Shown here: positions 47,346-57,400 of the stretch, piece after piece | Position numbering within the stretch: the first letter of the stretch is position 1 | Layout: each line of letters starts with the position of its first letter | Assembly: GCF_018100805.1 (NCBI RefSeq) | Contig: NZ_JAGJEA010000005.1 | Location: forward strand, 1 to 64,000 | DNA: 64,000 nt | Origin: Aquimarina sp. MMG016 | Lineage (GTDB): Bacteria; Bacteroidota; Bacteroidia; Flavobacteriales; Flavobacteriaceae | Reading direction: 5' to 3' | The notes under the pieces: generated by a model | Databases searched by the model: none | Told to the model about the DNA's origin: nothing | What the model saw: the letters and a program-made list of their open reading frames with translations, nothing else | Translations under genes and position numbers: made by a program

Positions 47346-47532
47346 TGATCCTAAGCAAAAGATAAAAATTTATTCTTTTATTATTTTATTATACTGTGCT
47401 AGTTTACTTTGTCTTTTTACAATCTTAAATGAAGATGCGCTAAGTAAAATAAATATCTAAAGATTTTTTAATAACTTATTTAACACAAACTCAATTTTGA
47501 TAAACAAAAAGGGGGAAACTTTTGTTTATTAT

Positions 47533-47565
47533 GCCGACCCGCCTAACCGCGGTGTCGGTTTTTTT
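47533..47565 (+). terminator. Terminator in leader of histidine kinase gene
   Basis: CCGAC (47534-47538) pairs with GTCGG (47554-47558), with a GC-rich interior and seven T directly after. It lies 188 bp past the upstream stop and 72 bp before the kinase ATG. It could end the upstream transcript or act as an attenuator. The rest of the 292-bp gap (47346-47637) shows nothing else. Confidence 0.7.
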
Positions 47566-47637
47566 GTTTATAAGCATCATTTTTCTGTTCTAAAAGATCA
47601 GTTTGATTATATTTGTTATCCACCAGATTTAACCTAT

Positions 47638-50600
47638 ATGAACTTGCGTTGTTTTATCAATAGCATTCTTTTACTTCTTATGTGCTGTTCTTTTAGCACA
47701 TTAGTTGCACAGAATAACCAACTCAGAGTTTACACTCTGGAGGATGGTTTACCTCAGTCTCAGGTTTATGATATCATACAAGATGAAATTGGATACTTAT
47801 GGCTAGGAACACAAGGTGGTGGATTAAGTAGATTCAACGGTGAAGAGTTTAAGACCTGGAATGAAAATGATGGGCTACAATCCAATTATATTCATTCACT
47901 TGCCTCTATAAATGATACTCTATTTATAGGCACAAAAGGTGGCCTTTCTATAAAAACCAAAAACAAGTTTACTAACCTGGAAGGCCCCAGGATTAATAAG
48001 ATATTTCATCTTAATAGCAAAACATACCTAGCTACCAATATTGGAATCTATTCATATCAAAAAAAACAAGGACTAACTAAAGTAAATCTTAATACCAAAA
48101 TCAATACCAGCATCATTACTGATATTGTATATGATGGTAAGTTATTTTGGATCGCAACCAGTAAAGGCCTCTGGAAACTAAGCGATATAAAACACAAAGC
48201 CAAAATCATAGAACGACATAGTGCTTATGATTTTACTGCTGCAGTCTATTATAAAGACCAAGTATTTGCCGCGGCTCTTAATCAAGGAATTTTAATCCTT
48301 AATACTAATGCCAAAAGCTATGGAAACTATTGGATTCAGGAATCATCTAGGATTAATAATATTTCAGTTTATAATGAAAAAGAACTATGGGTTTCTACCA
48401 ACAATAAAGGAATAACTGTATTTGATTCAAAAAAACGTATCAAAAAGAAAAATATTAACCGAAAAAATGGTTTAGCAGTTTCTCACGTCAGAAAGAGTAT
48501 ACTAGATCGTCAATCAAATATATGGATTGCTACCTCAGGTGGAGGTTTTTATAAATACTTTCAAAACAATTTTACCCATTTTGATAAAAATAGTGGGTTA
48601 AAAGGTAATCGAGTATATGCTGTTCATTCTTCAAAAAATGACATATGGGCATCTAATTCTGAAGCCGGGCTTATTAAAATTGATTCTTCGGGAATTCAAC
48701 ATATCCCGCAGGATGAACGTGTATCTGAGGTGAAAATTAAAACCATCACGGGAGACTCATTCGGAAATATCTGGACAGGTACTGATGGAAAAGGGATTTT
48801 GTTTAAAGAGCTTAAATTAACAGATAGTATTGTAGCTGACACAATTGATGTCCAAGGGTTTAAAAAGGACTCCATAGTTATCAAAACAGATACTATAGTT
48901 AAGAGGGTATTCAAAAACCATATTATTGATAAAGATAAAGGATTATTATCCAATTGGGTTGGAACCCTATTGGTAGAAGACAATACCGTGTGGGCAGCTA
49001 CTTATTCTTCAGGTATTATACGATTTTCATACGATTCAGAAAAAAAACGACTAGTTAATGTAAAAAAATTCACTTCTAAAAATGGGATTAAAGACCTACA
49101 GATTAGTCATATGAAAAAGGATTCTTTGGGAAAAATCTGGTATGCTACTCAAAATGGTCATCTAGGATATATCTGGAAAAATCGTGTTAAACATCTTGGT
49201 AATGTATTAAATCAAAAAACAGCTATAAAAAACCTTCTTTTTCATAAAAACACTATCTATATAGGAACTGCAGGTAGAGGAATTTGGTGGTCTGACCTTA
49301 TCGGAAATCTTAATTTTAAAAAACTAAAAGGAAGTAAGAAATTATATTCTGGCAATATTTATCAAATGATTTTTGATGATCAGGATAACTTATGGGCAGG
49401 AAGCGAAAGAGGAGTAGATAAGATAATACTTAATCAATCCAATGATATTGTAGATATATACCATTTTGGTAGAAATGACGGGTTTTTAGGTATTGAGACC
49501 TGCCAGAATGCAATCACCAAAGATGATAAGGGTAACCTTTGGTTCGGAGCCATTTATGGCTTGACCAAGTATCAACCTACAGGTGGTAGCACCAAAACGA
49601 CTGTTAAGCCCAGGTTATTCTTTGAAGATGTAGAAGTAGCATACCAGAGTGTAGATTCTATTAATCTTAATGGTTGGGTAAATAACGGCAATATCTTACG
49701 ACTTACTCCTAATCAAACGGAGTTATCTTTTAATTTTAAAACCGTTGACCTAGATCATCCTAATGATGTAAAATACCGTTGGAGATTAAACAATTCTGAA
49801 TGGAGTCCATGGTCATCAGATTACAAGCAAAACTTAGCCGGTTTAGCATATGGAGCACACTCATTTACTGCACAATCCAGAAATTATAGATGGCAGGAAA
49901 GCGATCCTGTAACCTTTAAGTTTTTTATAGATAGTCCTATTTATGAAAAAACCTGGTTTCAGTGGGCTGTATTATTAGCAGTTATACTAATAATAGGGGG
50001 TTATGCTTATTCATACATCAGAAGAGTAAAACTAAAAAACAAAGAAGAACAGGAAAAATTGCAAATGCAAAACCATCTACTTTCTCTAGAGCAAAAGGCC
50101 CTTAGATTACAGATGAATCCACATTTTATTTTTAATGCCTTAAACGGCATAAAAGCAATGGGAACCGGAAATCCGGAACGAATGAATAATACAATCAATA
50201 CTTTTGCGACTTTATTAAGAGAAACACTTTATAACTCCAGAAAAGATGTTATTACTCTTGATCAGGAAATAAAAACATTAAAACATTATGTAGAAATTGA
50301 GAAATTGATGGCTAGCAAATGCTTTACTTATAACATTTCTATTGACTCCGATTTAGATCCAGAGGAAGTGTTAATTCCACCAATGCTTATTCAACCTTTT
50401 GTAGAAAATGCTGTAAGACACGGTATTTTAAAAGGTGAAAGAGATGGAGAACTCAAAGTTGAGTTTCATACCACAGAAGATTTCTTACATTGTAAGGTGA
50501 TTGATAATGGACAAGGCATATTTCAATCTCAGAAAGCTAAAGTGAAAACCGATCATCAATCTATGGCTTTGACTGTTACTCGAGAAAGATTAGAATCCAT

Positions 50601-50703
50601 CTCAGGCAAAGATGCGCTAAGTATAAAAGAGATTACAAATAACGGCAATGCAGTTGCAGGAACACGAATAGCATTTAAAATACCATTACTAACCGACTAT
50701 TGA
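47638..50703 (+). CDS. Reg-propeller sensor histidine kinase, LytS type
   Basis: The protein has 1021 residues from the ATG at 47638 (MNLRCFINSILLLLMCCSFS), which starts a signal peptide ending at LVAQ. The 47-residue longer frame would run through the terminator hairpin and lacks a signal. The periplasmic part has about twelve reg-propeller repeats (DGLPQSQVYDIIQDEIGYLW, GNIWTGTDGKGI, DNLWAGSERGVDKI) and a Y_Y_Y domain (VKYRWRLNNSEWSPW). One membrane helix follows at about 773-794. The cytoplasmic His_kinase domain has LRLQMNPHFIFNALNGIKAM with His829, and the ATPase N-box IQPFVENAVRHGI with GQGI. It probably senses an external ligand such as a glycan and phosphorylates the LytTR regulator encoded 10 bp downstream. 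Confidence 0.93.
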   Translation: MNLRCFINSILLLLMCCSFSTLVAQNNQLRVYTLEDGLPQSQVYDIIQDEIGYLWLGTQGGGLSRFNGEEFKTWNENDGLQSNYIHSLASINDTLFIGTKGGLSIKTKNKFTNLEGPRINKIFHLNSKTYLATNIGIYSYQKKQGLTKVNLNTKINTSIITDIVYDGKLFWIATSKGLWKLSDIKHKAKIIERHSAYDFTAAVYYKDQVFAAALNQGILILNTNAKSYGNYWIQESSRINNISVYNEKELWVSTNNKGITVFDSKKRIKKKNINRKNGLAVSHVRKSILDRQSNIWIATSGGGFYKYFQNNFTHFDKNSGLKGNRVYAVHSSKNDIWASNSEAGLIKIDSSGIQHIPQDERVSEVKIKTITGDSFGNIWTGTDGKGILFKELKLTDSIVADTIDVQGFKKDSIVIKTDTIVKRVFKNHIIDKDKGLLSNWVGTLLVEDNTVWAATYSSGIIRFSYDSEKKRLVNVKKFTSKNGIKDLQISHMKKDSLGKIWYATQNGHLGYIWKNRVKHLGNVLNQKTAIKNLLFHKNTIYIGTAGRGIWWSDLIGNLNFKKLKGSKKLYSGNIYQMIFDDQDNLWAGSERGVDKIILNQSNDIVDIYHFGRNDGFLGIETCQNAITKDDKGNLWFGAIYGLTKYQPTGGSTKTTVKPRLFFEDVEVAYQSVDSINLNGWVNNGNILRLTPNQTELSFNFKTVDLDHPNDVKYRWRLNNSEWSPWSSDYKQNLAGLAYGAHSFTAQSRNYRWQESDPVTFKFFIDSPIYEKTWFQWAVLLAVILIIGGYAYSYIRRVKLKNKEEQEKLQMQNHLLSLEQKALRLQMNPHFIFNALNGIKAMGTGNPERMNNTINTFATLLRETLYNSRKDVITLDQEIKTLKHYVEIEKLMASKCFTYNISIDSDLDPEEVLIPPMLIQPFVENAVRHGILKGERDGELKVEFHTTEDFLHCKVIDNGQGIFQSQKAKVKTDHQSMALTVTRERLESISGKDALSIKEITNNGNAVAGTRIAFKIPLLTDY

Positions 50704-50713
50704 TCAAAAAATT

Positions 50714-51463
50714 ATGCTTACAGCTATTATTGTAGAAGACATGGCAGATGCCTTAAAACTTTTAAAAAGTGATCTGGAGACCAATCATCCGGAAATTAAG
50801 ATTATTGACACAGCTCAAAGCGTGGTAGAAGCAGCAAAATCTCTTCGTAATCATCAACCAGATATTCTATTTTTAGACATTATGTTAGGTGATGGTACCG
50901 GTTTTGACGTTTTGGAAATATTTCCTGACCTCAAATCTAAAATTATATTTGTCACAGCAAGTGATGAATTTGCCATAAGAGCCTTTAAATTTGCTGCAAT
51001 AGACTATGTGCTAAAGCCTTACTCTAATGAAGAATTAGCGCAAGCAATAGCTAAGGCCAAAGAGCAAATACAACCTAACACGGAACGATTGAGCATCCTA
51101 AAAGACACTTTATCTGCACCAGAACAAAAGCCAGATAAAATATCTCTTCATACGCTTGACAAAATCATAATTGTAGCACTTGATGACATCGTTCGCTGTG
51201 AGTCCGATAGTAACAATACCATTTTTTATCTAGAGAATGGGCAAAAAATATTCGTAACCAAAACCCTGAAATATTTTTCAGATATGCTCCAGAATTATCA
51301 ATTCCTTAGAGTACATCAGAGTCATTTGATAAATTTGCAATGCATAAGTGCTTTTATCAAAACTGATGGCGGGTATTTAATGTTAAAAAATGGAGAAAAT
51401 ATTCCTGTCTCTGTTCGGAAAAAACCAGAAATAATAGAAATTCTGGATCAGATGCACAGGTAA
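50714..51463 (+). CDS. LytTR-family response regulator
   Basis: The protein has 249 residues. The receiver domain shows VEDMAD (acidic pair), LFLDIMLGDGTGF with phospho-acceptor Asp55, FVTASDEFA and YVLKPYSNEEL. A LytTR DNA-binding domain covers about 140-245 (DDIVRCESDSNNTIFYLENG, LQNYQFLRVHQSHLINLQCI). It starts 10 bp after the histidine kinase and is surely its partner. No target site could be identified in the window. Confidence 0.96.
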   Translation: MLTAIIVEDMADALKLLKSDLETNHPEIKIIDTAQSVVEAAKSLRNHQPDILFLDIMLGDGTGFDVLEIFPDLKSKIIFVTASDEFAIRAFKFAAIDYVLKPYSNEELAQAIAKAKEQIQPNTERLSILKDTLSAPEQKPDKISLHTLDKIIIVALDDIVRCESDSNNTIFYLENGQKIFVTKTLKYFSDMLQNYQFLRVHQSHLINLQCISAFIKTDGGYLMLKNGENIPVSVRKKPEIIEILDQMHR

Positions 51464-51485
51464 AATAAAATCTTTTATAAATTTA

Positions 51486-51502
51486 CTACAGTTATACTGT
51501 AG
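51486..51502. terminator. Short hairpin between convergent genes
   Basis: CTACAGT-TAT-ACTGTAG forms a 7-bp stem with a 3-nt loop, 22 bp after the response-regulator stop and overlapping the last codons of the convergent small gene. T-rich sequence follows on the plus strand. Weak candidate. Confidence 0.3.
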
Positions 51503-51713
51503 GGTTTCCTTTTAAGCGTTTCTCTATCTTTTGCTTTTTTGCTGTAAGAAGCTTCATTACATCCATAATTTCAGGATCTTTTGTCTCTTTATAAATTTCA
51601 TTTAAGCTTAAAATAAGAGATTTAGCTTCTCTTGAGGCAGACACTCTATCACTAGTGGTCATATTACTCATTTTTCTACTTTCAAATTCCAGAGCTTTTT
51701 TAATCAATTCCAT
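51492..51713 (-). CDS. Small helical protein of unknown function
   Basis: The protein has 73 residues (MELIKKALEFESRKMSNMTT ... QKIEKRLKGNPTV). It is Lys/Glu-rich and almost entirely helical by composition, with no signal or membrane segment. The frame has sensible flavobacterial codon use and lies in a gap with no gene on the other strand, convergent with the LytTR gene. I do not recognise the family. Confidence 0.65.
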   Translation of the reverse strand: MELIKKALEFESRKMSNMTTSDRVSASREAKSLILSLNEIYKETKDPEIMDVMKLLTAKKQKIEKRLKGNPTV

Positions 51714-52326
51714 AACTACTTAATACTTTATTCTTAAAGATATAATTTGTTTAACTAATAATAGAGCTTTTAAACAAAAATTAACTACTTTGTATCCCTT
51801 ACTAATAGTCATTTTATTATCTCTGAATTCATTTATAATAAGCACAATTTATTACTTTCTGAATTCAATTCTCCAACCATGATTATGGTATTATTAGACC
51901 ACAAAAGTAATAAACAAAACTAAACTTCATAATTTCTTGGGGTTATTATGATAAAAACAACAAAATTTTTGACTAATATTTACTATTATTATATCGTTAA
52001 TATTAACAATTTTTCAGCAGTACCTCAGACAGACCAGTTTTGATTTCATATTCGATATCAATACAAACTTATTTTTATAGAGAAAACATAAGTCATATAA
52101 CAAGGATATTATTTGCAACTACAGAAACTAAACTTTTAGAATGTAGAAGATATATTACAAATTACAATCAGGTTATCGACGTACAGTACTTTTTGAGTTA
52201 GTAAGCTCTTATCATTTCATAAGCGTCATTATTTACTTATATATAACAATTGTATATAATATACAGGCATAAAGACATATCAATGTCAGGGTCAGACGAT
52301 ATTTATGTATCCATAGCTTCATAGGT
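51714..52326. other. Gene-free AT-rich stretch
   Basis: In these 613 bp I find no credible gene, RNA or strong hairpin on either strand. The right end carries the 3' flank of the cohesin-like gene, and the left end presumably the promoter of the small helical protein. It is very AT-rich, with short A and T tracts. An undetected small RNA cannot be ruled out. Confidence 0.5.
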
Positions 52327-53418
52327 TTATATTTTAATCATTCTAATGGTTTTGATAGCAGTCCCGGAGATAAGTTTTACGAAATATACTCCTGATTCTA
52401 TGGAACTGATATCCAACTGTTCTGATTGATACCCTTGAATGTATTGAATACGCTTCCATTCTATATTGAAGATCTCTAAGTCTACTTTATCAGTTAGCCC
52501 TGAAATCAAAAATTTGCGTTCTGATGGGTTAGGATAGATACTTACATTTTCCCACTCATTTTCACCAATACTTAATACTGGTACTACATTTACTGTTCTG
52601 GTTACTTGCGTTGCTGCATTGCCAACAATATCGGTAGCATCATAATAGATAGTATACGTACCAACTGCATCTATAAATTCTGAATCATCAATGGTTATTT
52701 GAGATTCATCATCTGTAATAGCTCCTAATTCGCTATAACCAGAACCTAAAACGATTTCCTGTGGGTTCGCCCCTGCAAGAGTAATCACCGGTGCAGTCGT
52801 ATCTGCTGCGTTTGAAGAGTCAAAGGTATCGTTTAATAATTGCACTCCCGGTTCTCCTGAGCAATCGGCAAGCCCAGCACTGGTTGAAGAACCGCAAGCC
52901 GTATAAAACTGATCCAAATACACAGCTCCGGTTTCAAAAGCAATCATAGGATCTTCATTCACATCCTCAAACTTGATACGTACATGGAATAATACTTTGG
53001 GTGTTGCTGTTACATTATTAGCTGTAATTGCTCCAGAACTCACTCCTTGCTGAAAAGCCAATGAAACTCTAGAAGTAGTATTATCATTCTGGATAAAGTC
53101 TTTATAAGCCGGAAAACCATATACTTCTGCCAAAACAGATCCAGCAGGTTGAGAATACGTAAGGTTATTGCTAGTAGAAACATTCGCTCCAAAAGCAGCT
53201 GTATTGTATGTAAGATACAATTGGCCAGAGCCAAGTTTAAAATCCACGGAACTCTCGATCATCACATCTACATCATAGTAATCATCCAAACCATCATTGG
53301 TAATCTGGGCATTACTAAATGTAAAGTGAACATCCTGGGCTTCTGCACTCAAAATACAGCATATGAATAACACCAGGACTGTCAGGTTTCTTTGTATATT
53401 GCTATAATTATGTTTCAT
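52327..53418 (-). CDS. Cohesin-like secreted protein with T9SS sorting domain
   Basis: The protein has 363 residues. The signal peptide ends at ILSAEAQ (residue 28). Residues 28-165 look like a cohesin-type beta-sandwich (DYYDVDVMIESSVDFKLGSG, QLYLTYNTAAFG, VLFHVRIKFEDVN). A bacterial Ig-like DUF5011 domain follows (APVITLAGANPQEIVLGSGY ... GTYTIYYDATDIVGN), and then a T9SS sorting domain (VSIYPNPSERKFLISGL ... IKTIRMIKI). The protein encoded just upstream in transcription (54334-53459) ends in a dockerin-like calcium repeat. The two genes are 40 bp apart and probably co-transcribed, so a cohesin-dockerin style surface pair is possible. The cohesin call rests on pattern only. Confidence 0.8.
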   Translation of the reverse strand: MKHNYSNIQRNLTVLVLFICCILSAEAQDVHFTFSNAQITNDGLDDYYDVDVMIESSVDFKLGSGQLYLTYNTAAFGANVSTSNNLTYSQPAGSVLAEVYGFPAYKDFIQNDNTTSRVSLAFQQGVSSGAITANNVTATPKVLFHVRIKFEDVNEDPMIAFETGAVYLDQFYTACGSSTSAGLADCSGEPGVQLLNDTFDSSNAADTTAPVITLAGANPQEIVLGSGYSELGAITDDESQITIDDSEFIDAVGTYTIYYDATDIVGNAATQVTRTVNVVPVLSIGENEWENVSIYPNPSERKFLISGLTDKVDLEIFNIEWKRIQYIQGYQSEQLDISSIESGVYFVKLISGTAIKTIRMIKI

Positions 53419-53458
53419 TTTCTTTGTGATTATTGGGGTTATATATTTTTATACTTTT

Positions 53459-54334
53459 TTAAAATTGTTCTCCTTTTCCAAGGTTACTATTCATTACATT
53501 ATTAATATCGGTATTCTGGATCTGTCCATTCATATCCATATCGGCCAGCGAATACCCTGAACCTCCTAGTAGTACGATTACCGCATTGATATCAGAATTT
53601 TGCACTTGTCCATTCTCATCAAAGTCTCCACCAAGCATGGCAAACACACCGTTTCCTAAATTTGCTATAGCATTAGCACCTCCTTGCACCATAGTATCAG
53701 AAGCACTGAAATCAAGGGTCGTAACAGTAGAGGAAAGTGCAATGGCATTTGTTGATAGAATCGCTAAGTGATTACGATGAGATACCATTACATAATAACT
53801 ATCGGTTGCCAGATCAAATTCAAGATCAGACACACCATCGGTGGCTACAATATCTCCATTACGTTGTAATAAAGCAGACTGACTGGCAAGTACTTGAGTA
53901 ACATCATTTTTATCGCGTAACTCTATCCAGACCCAATCAACAATAGCTCCTGCTCCAGTAGCATCAAAAACTGTTGAAGAAGCAGTAGCTGCATCTGTAT
54001 AAGGCGAGGTAGTAGGAATGACTCCCGATACTCTTAAATCATCACGCATTAAACTCTCTTCTCCTGTATTTGGATTAATTGCTGCTCCCTGTAAAAACAC
54101 AATAGGATTTACCTTAATAGATACTTGTACGTTTTCCTGATGAAACCCTTGTGTAAGTATAGTGGCTCCATCAGTGATTGTAGTCACTGCTAGTTCACCA
54201 ACAGTAAAATCCAAAGTAACGGAACCATCGCTTATGGTAGTTCCTGAAGACCCAATAACTTGTCTTTCTATGGTTTGCGCCTCTATAGTGGTAATTCCAA
54301 AAACAAGAGCCATTAGTATAGTGTATATTTTCAT
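53459..54334 (-). CDS. Secreted protein with C-terminal dockerin-like repeats
   Basis: The protein has 291 residues with signal MKIYTILMALVFGITTIEAQ. The first 60 residues (ERQVIGSSGTTISDGSVTLD, FTVGELAVTTITDG) are typical of flavobacterial secreted proteins with a hemagglutinin-like label. A beta-rich middle follows. The last 55 residues hold two dockerin-type F-hand calcium loops: GDFDENGQVQNSDINAVIVL and DMDMNGQIQNTDINNVMNSN. No T9SS tail is present, so it may reach the surface by binding the cohesin-like T9SS protein encoded 40 bp downstream. A terminator separates it from the gene at 54457. Dockerin assignment is by motif; the partner is inferred. Confidence 0.82.
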   Translation of the reverse strand: MKIYTILMALVFGITTIEAQTIERQVIGSSGTTISDGSVTLDFTVGELAVTTITDGATILTQGFHQENVQVSIKVNPIVFLQGAAINPNTGEESLMRDDLRVSGVIPTTSPYTDAATASSTVFDATGAGAIVDWVWIELRDKNDVTQVLASQSALLQRNGDIVATDGVSDLEFDLATDSYYVMVSHRNHLAILSTNAIALSSTVTTLDFSASDTMVQGGANAIANLGNGVFAMLGGDFDENGQVQNSDINAVIVLLGGSGYSLADMDMNGQIQNTDINNVMNSNLGKGEQF

Positions 54335-54356
54335 CTTTTATATTTTAAAATTTTAT

Positions 54357-54385
54357 GAAAAGCCCGCCCAATTGAGAAGCGGGCT
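54357..54385 (-). terminator. Intrinsic terminator after S74/YadA-head gene
   Basis: On the minus strand AGCCCGC (54385-54379) pairs with GCGGGCT (54367-54361) around an 11-nt loop, followed by TTTTC. It lies between the 54457 stop and the 54334 start, so the dockerin-like gene needs its own promoter or read-through. Confidence 0.8.
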
Positions 54386-54456
54386 CTAATTTGGCACTCA
54401 GATCATTACAGCCCCTTATCTCCGTAATGTGATCGTACCGTCAAATCGAGTAACAA

Positions 54457-57400
54457 CTACTCTGCTTTTACAGGGGTATTATTGCTTTTATTTAGTAATT
54501 CAGAAACCAATGCTTCTAGTCGATCTATTTTATTTACTTGGGTTTCTAAAGCCTGTATACGTGTTTCTTGTTCTTTCATCCCTTCAATTAACAATGCCGT
54601 TAATTTTGAATAGTCTACGGATTTATAACCGTTATCATCTGTAGCCACTACTTCTGGCAAAACCACCTCGATTTCCTGGGCAATAACTCCTACTTGTGTA
54701 GAGGTATCTGGCTTATCTTTCCACTTATAGTAATACCCGTTTATAGCTTGAATTTTTTCTAAAGCATTTTGAATGACTTTAAAATCTTTTTTCCAACGTC
54801 TATCTGAGAACGTATTCCAGGCATTGGCACGAGCTTCTGTACCATCTCCATTCTCTCCAACCTGTAGTTCATATAAGGGTGTAGTTGTCCCTATACCTAC
54901 TCGTCCTCCATTTGGAGCTAGGTATACTCGAGGTGATGCCTGTGCATTGAAGTTAGCCACTACGGCTCCATCTGAATTTTTAATGTTGAAAAACTTGTTG
55001 TCCACCAATGAACGAAGTGTCAACTCTGCATTACTACCCGTATTTTCATTTTCAAACTGCCATGAACGGTCTGTACTAAAGCGTAATAAGGCTTCTCCAT
55101 CTCCATTACCTTCAATATCGATGTTGGCTGCTGGTGAATTAGTCCCTATACCTATCGCATTAGCCGATGCATCAATCACAAACATATTTTCATCGTTATC
55201 TGACTCTATCCTAAAATCCAAATCCGCACTATTTTCATTAAAAGTATATCCCTTATCTGCATTTAGATCAACAGATGCCACTCCACTTCTAAATATTCTA
55301 AATCTACCGCTATTAGTATCATCTATCATAGAAAATAATTGAGTCCCCGAAGTAGATCCATCTCTAAAAGAAAGATCTGTTCCAAAAAGGATTCCTCCAT
55401 TTAGGTTCATCTCAAACTTGTTAACTCCATCTTTTTGTAATAAAAATTCACCTCCTGAAGTTGTGTTATAAATCATATCTTGACTTCCCAAATCAATGTT
55501 AGTATCCTGACTCAAAGCCCCACCTAAAGTAACATTACCTGCAGAAGCTGATAGCCCGTTAGATGCACTGACTACAGAAGAAAGATCAACAGATTGAGTA
55601 CCAATACCATCATTATCTAGAGAAAGTTCTAAACTGTTTCCGTTAAGTTGAAAAACATCAATAAACTGGTCGTCTGTATCGGTATCATCTAAATAAGGAC
55701 TAAGATCTACAGAATTACCATTAGAAATGGACAAAGTATTGGTTGCTAAAGAAAGCGTTTGGTTATCAAAACCATTCGTATCTTGCCAGCTAGCTAATCC
55801 AGTAGCGTCAGAAACCATGATATATCCATCTTGCTGATTCCCATCTATCATTCTTAAGCTTCCGGTAATGCTGGTGTTTCCATTAATATCTAATTTGTAG
55901 CCTAAAGCAGGCACTGTAGTACCAATCCCAACGCTTCCATCATCTTCAAGAGATAAATTAATATTTTCATTTGATGAGAAAACCATATCTCTATTTGAAA
56001 CCAATCCCGTTTCTCCATCAGGAATACCTTCAAAAGCAGTTCCACTATCATTAGCCGCTAATTTAATGTAACGGCTAAAGCCGCTTACATATACTTGCCC
56101 TACTCCTCCTCTAAAGCTTGTTCGAACGCGATGAATGACATCTTCGCCATCGGCTCCAGTCATATCCAAAGCAAACCCTGGATTATCCGTTCCAATACCA
56201 AGGGTATCTAATATACCTATACTTGCTTGCAATTCATCTGAAACAATAGCACTTCCATTAACATCTAATTTATAACCATTTTGAGCACCATTTGTGCCAA
56301 TGCCCACATTTCCAGAAGAGTTTATTGAGAAATTAATTCCTTCATTTATTGAAATATAAAATGGTTGATCTGAAGCAATCCCTGTACCTCCGGAAGGAAT
56401 ACCTTCATAGCTAGAACTTAAACTATTACTAATTAATCTCGTATTTCTAACGGCAGCACTTCTAAGCCATAACTCACTTACACCGTTGTTACCAGTTGAG
56501 ATACGTTGAATGGCATTTTCTCCAAAACCACCTCCAATATCCAATTTATATTCTGGATTGGAATTAGCAATTCCAAGGGTATCGGCAACCATCTTTGTAG
56601 TTGTAAAAGAGTTCACATTAATGTCGCCATCAACATTGACATCTCCACCAACATCTAAGGCGAATGAACCACTAGGATTTAGTTTCCCAATCCCGACAGT
56701 ACCATTATCCTCAAGTGATACATTTGGGTTTCCGTTAGATGAAAGTACAATGGGGGTGTTGGAAGCTAATCCCGTTTCTCCATCAGGAATGCCTTCAAAA
56801 GAACTTCCACTATCATTTGCAGCTAATTTCAGATATCGACTAAATCCACTCACATATACCTGTCCAATACCACCTCTATCATTTGTACGTACTCTGTGTA
56901 TAACATCCGATCCACTTGCCCCTGCCATATCGAGTGCAAAACCGGTTAATGGAACTGTTCCAATCCCTACATTTCCATCGGCGTCAATTCGAATTCCTTT
57001 GTTTTCTCCATCATTAGAAAGCCATTTATCGCTTAACTGAATATTTTCTGTAGCCGTGTGATTTCCGAGATTATCAGTAGCATCATCAACCCAACTTAAA
57101 GTGCCGTTTCCATTAGTAGTAATTACCTGGCCTGAGGAACCATCTACCAAAGGCAGGTTATACGAATCGTTAATATTTATTGTTCCGTCTTTGTATATGG
57201 TTAAGGCATTTGAACGATTTGTATCACTTGTACCATTTCCTATCGCAAATAATCGATCTGTACTAGTCCAGGAATTAGCTTCTCCTGTTACCTCGTTACT
57301 ATAAGCTCCCAAAACGGTTTCATAATATGACGATGCGGTATTAGAAAGTCCCCAAACTGTAGCTCCCTGCCCTGAAGCTGTATTTCCTACCCCAAAGGCA

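Noticed and set aside
47497..47637. Upstream 47-codon extension of the histidine kinase
   Set aside because: It runs through a terminator hairpin and delays the signal peptide; the ATG at 47638 gives a clean signal sequence.
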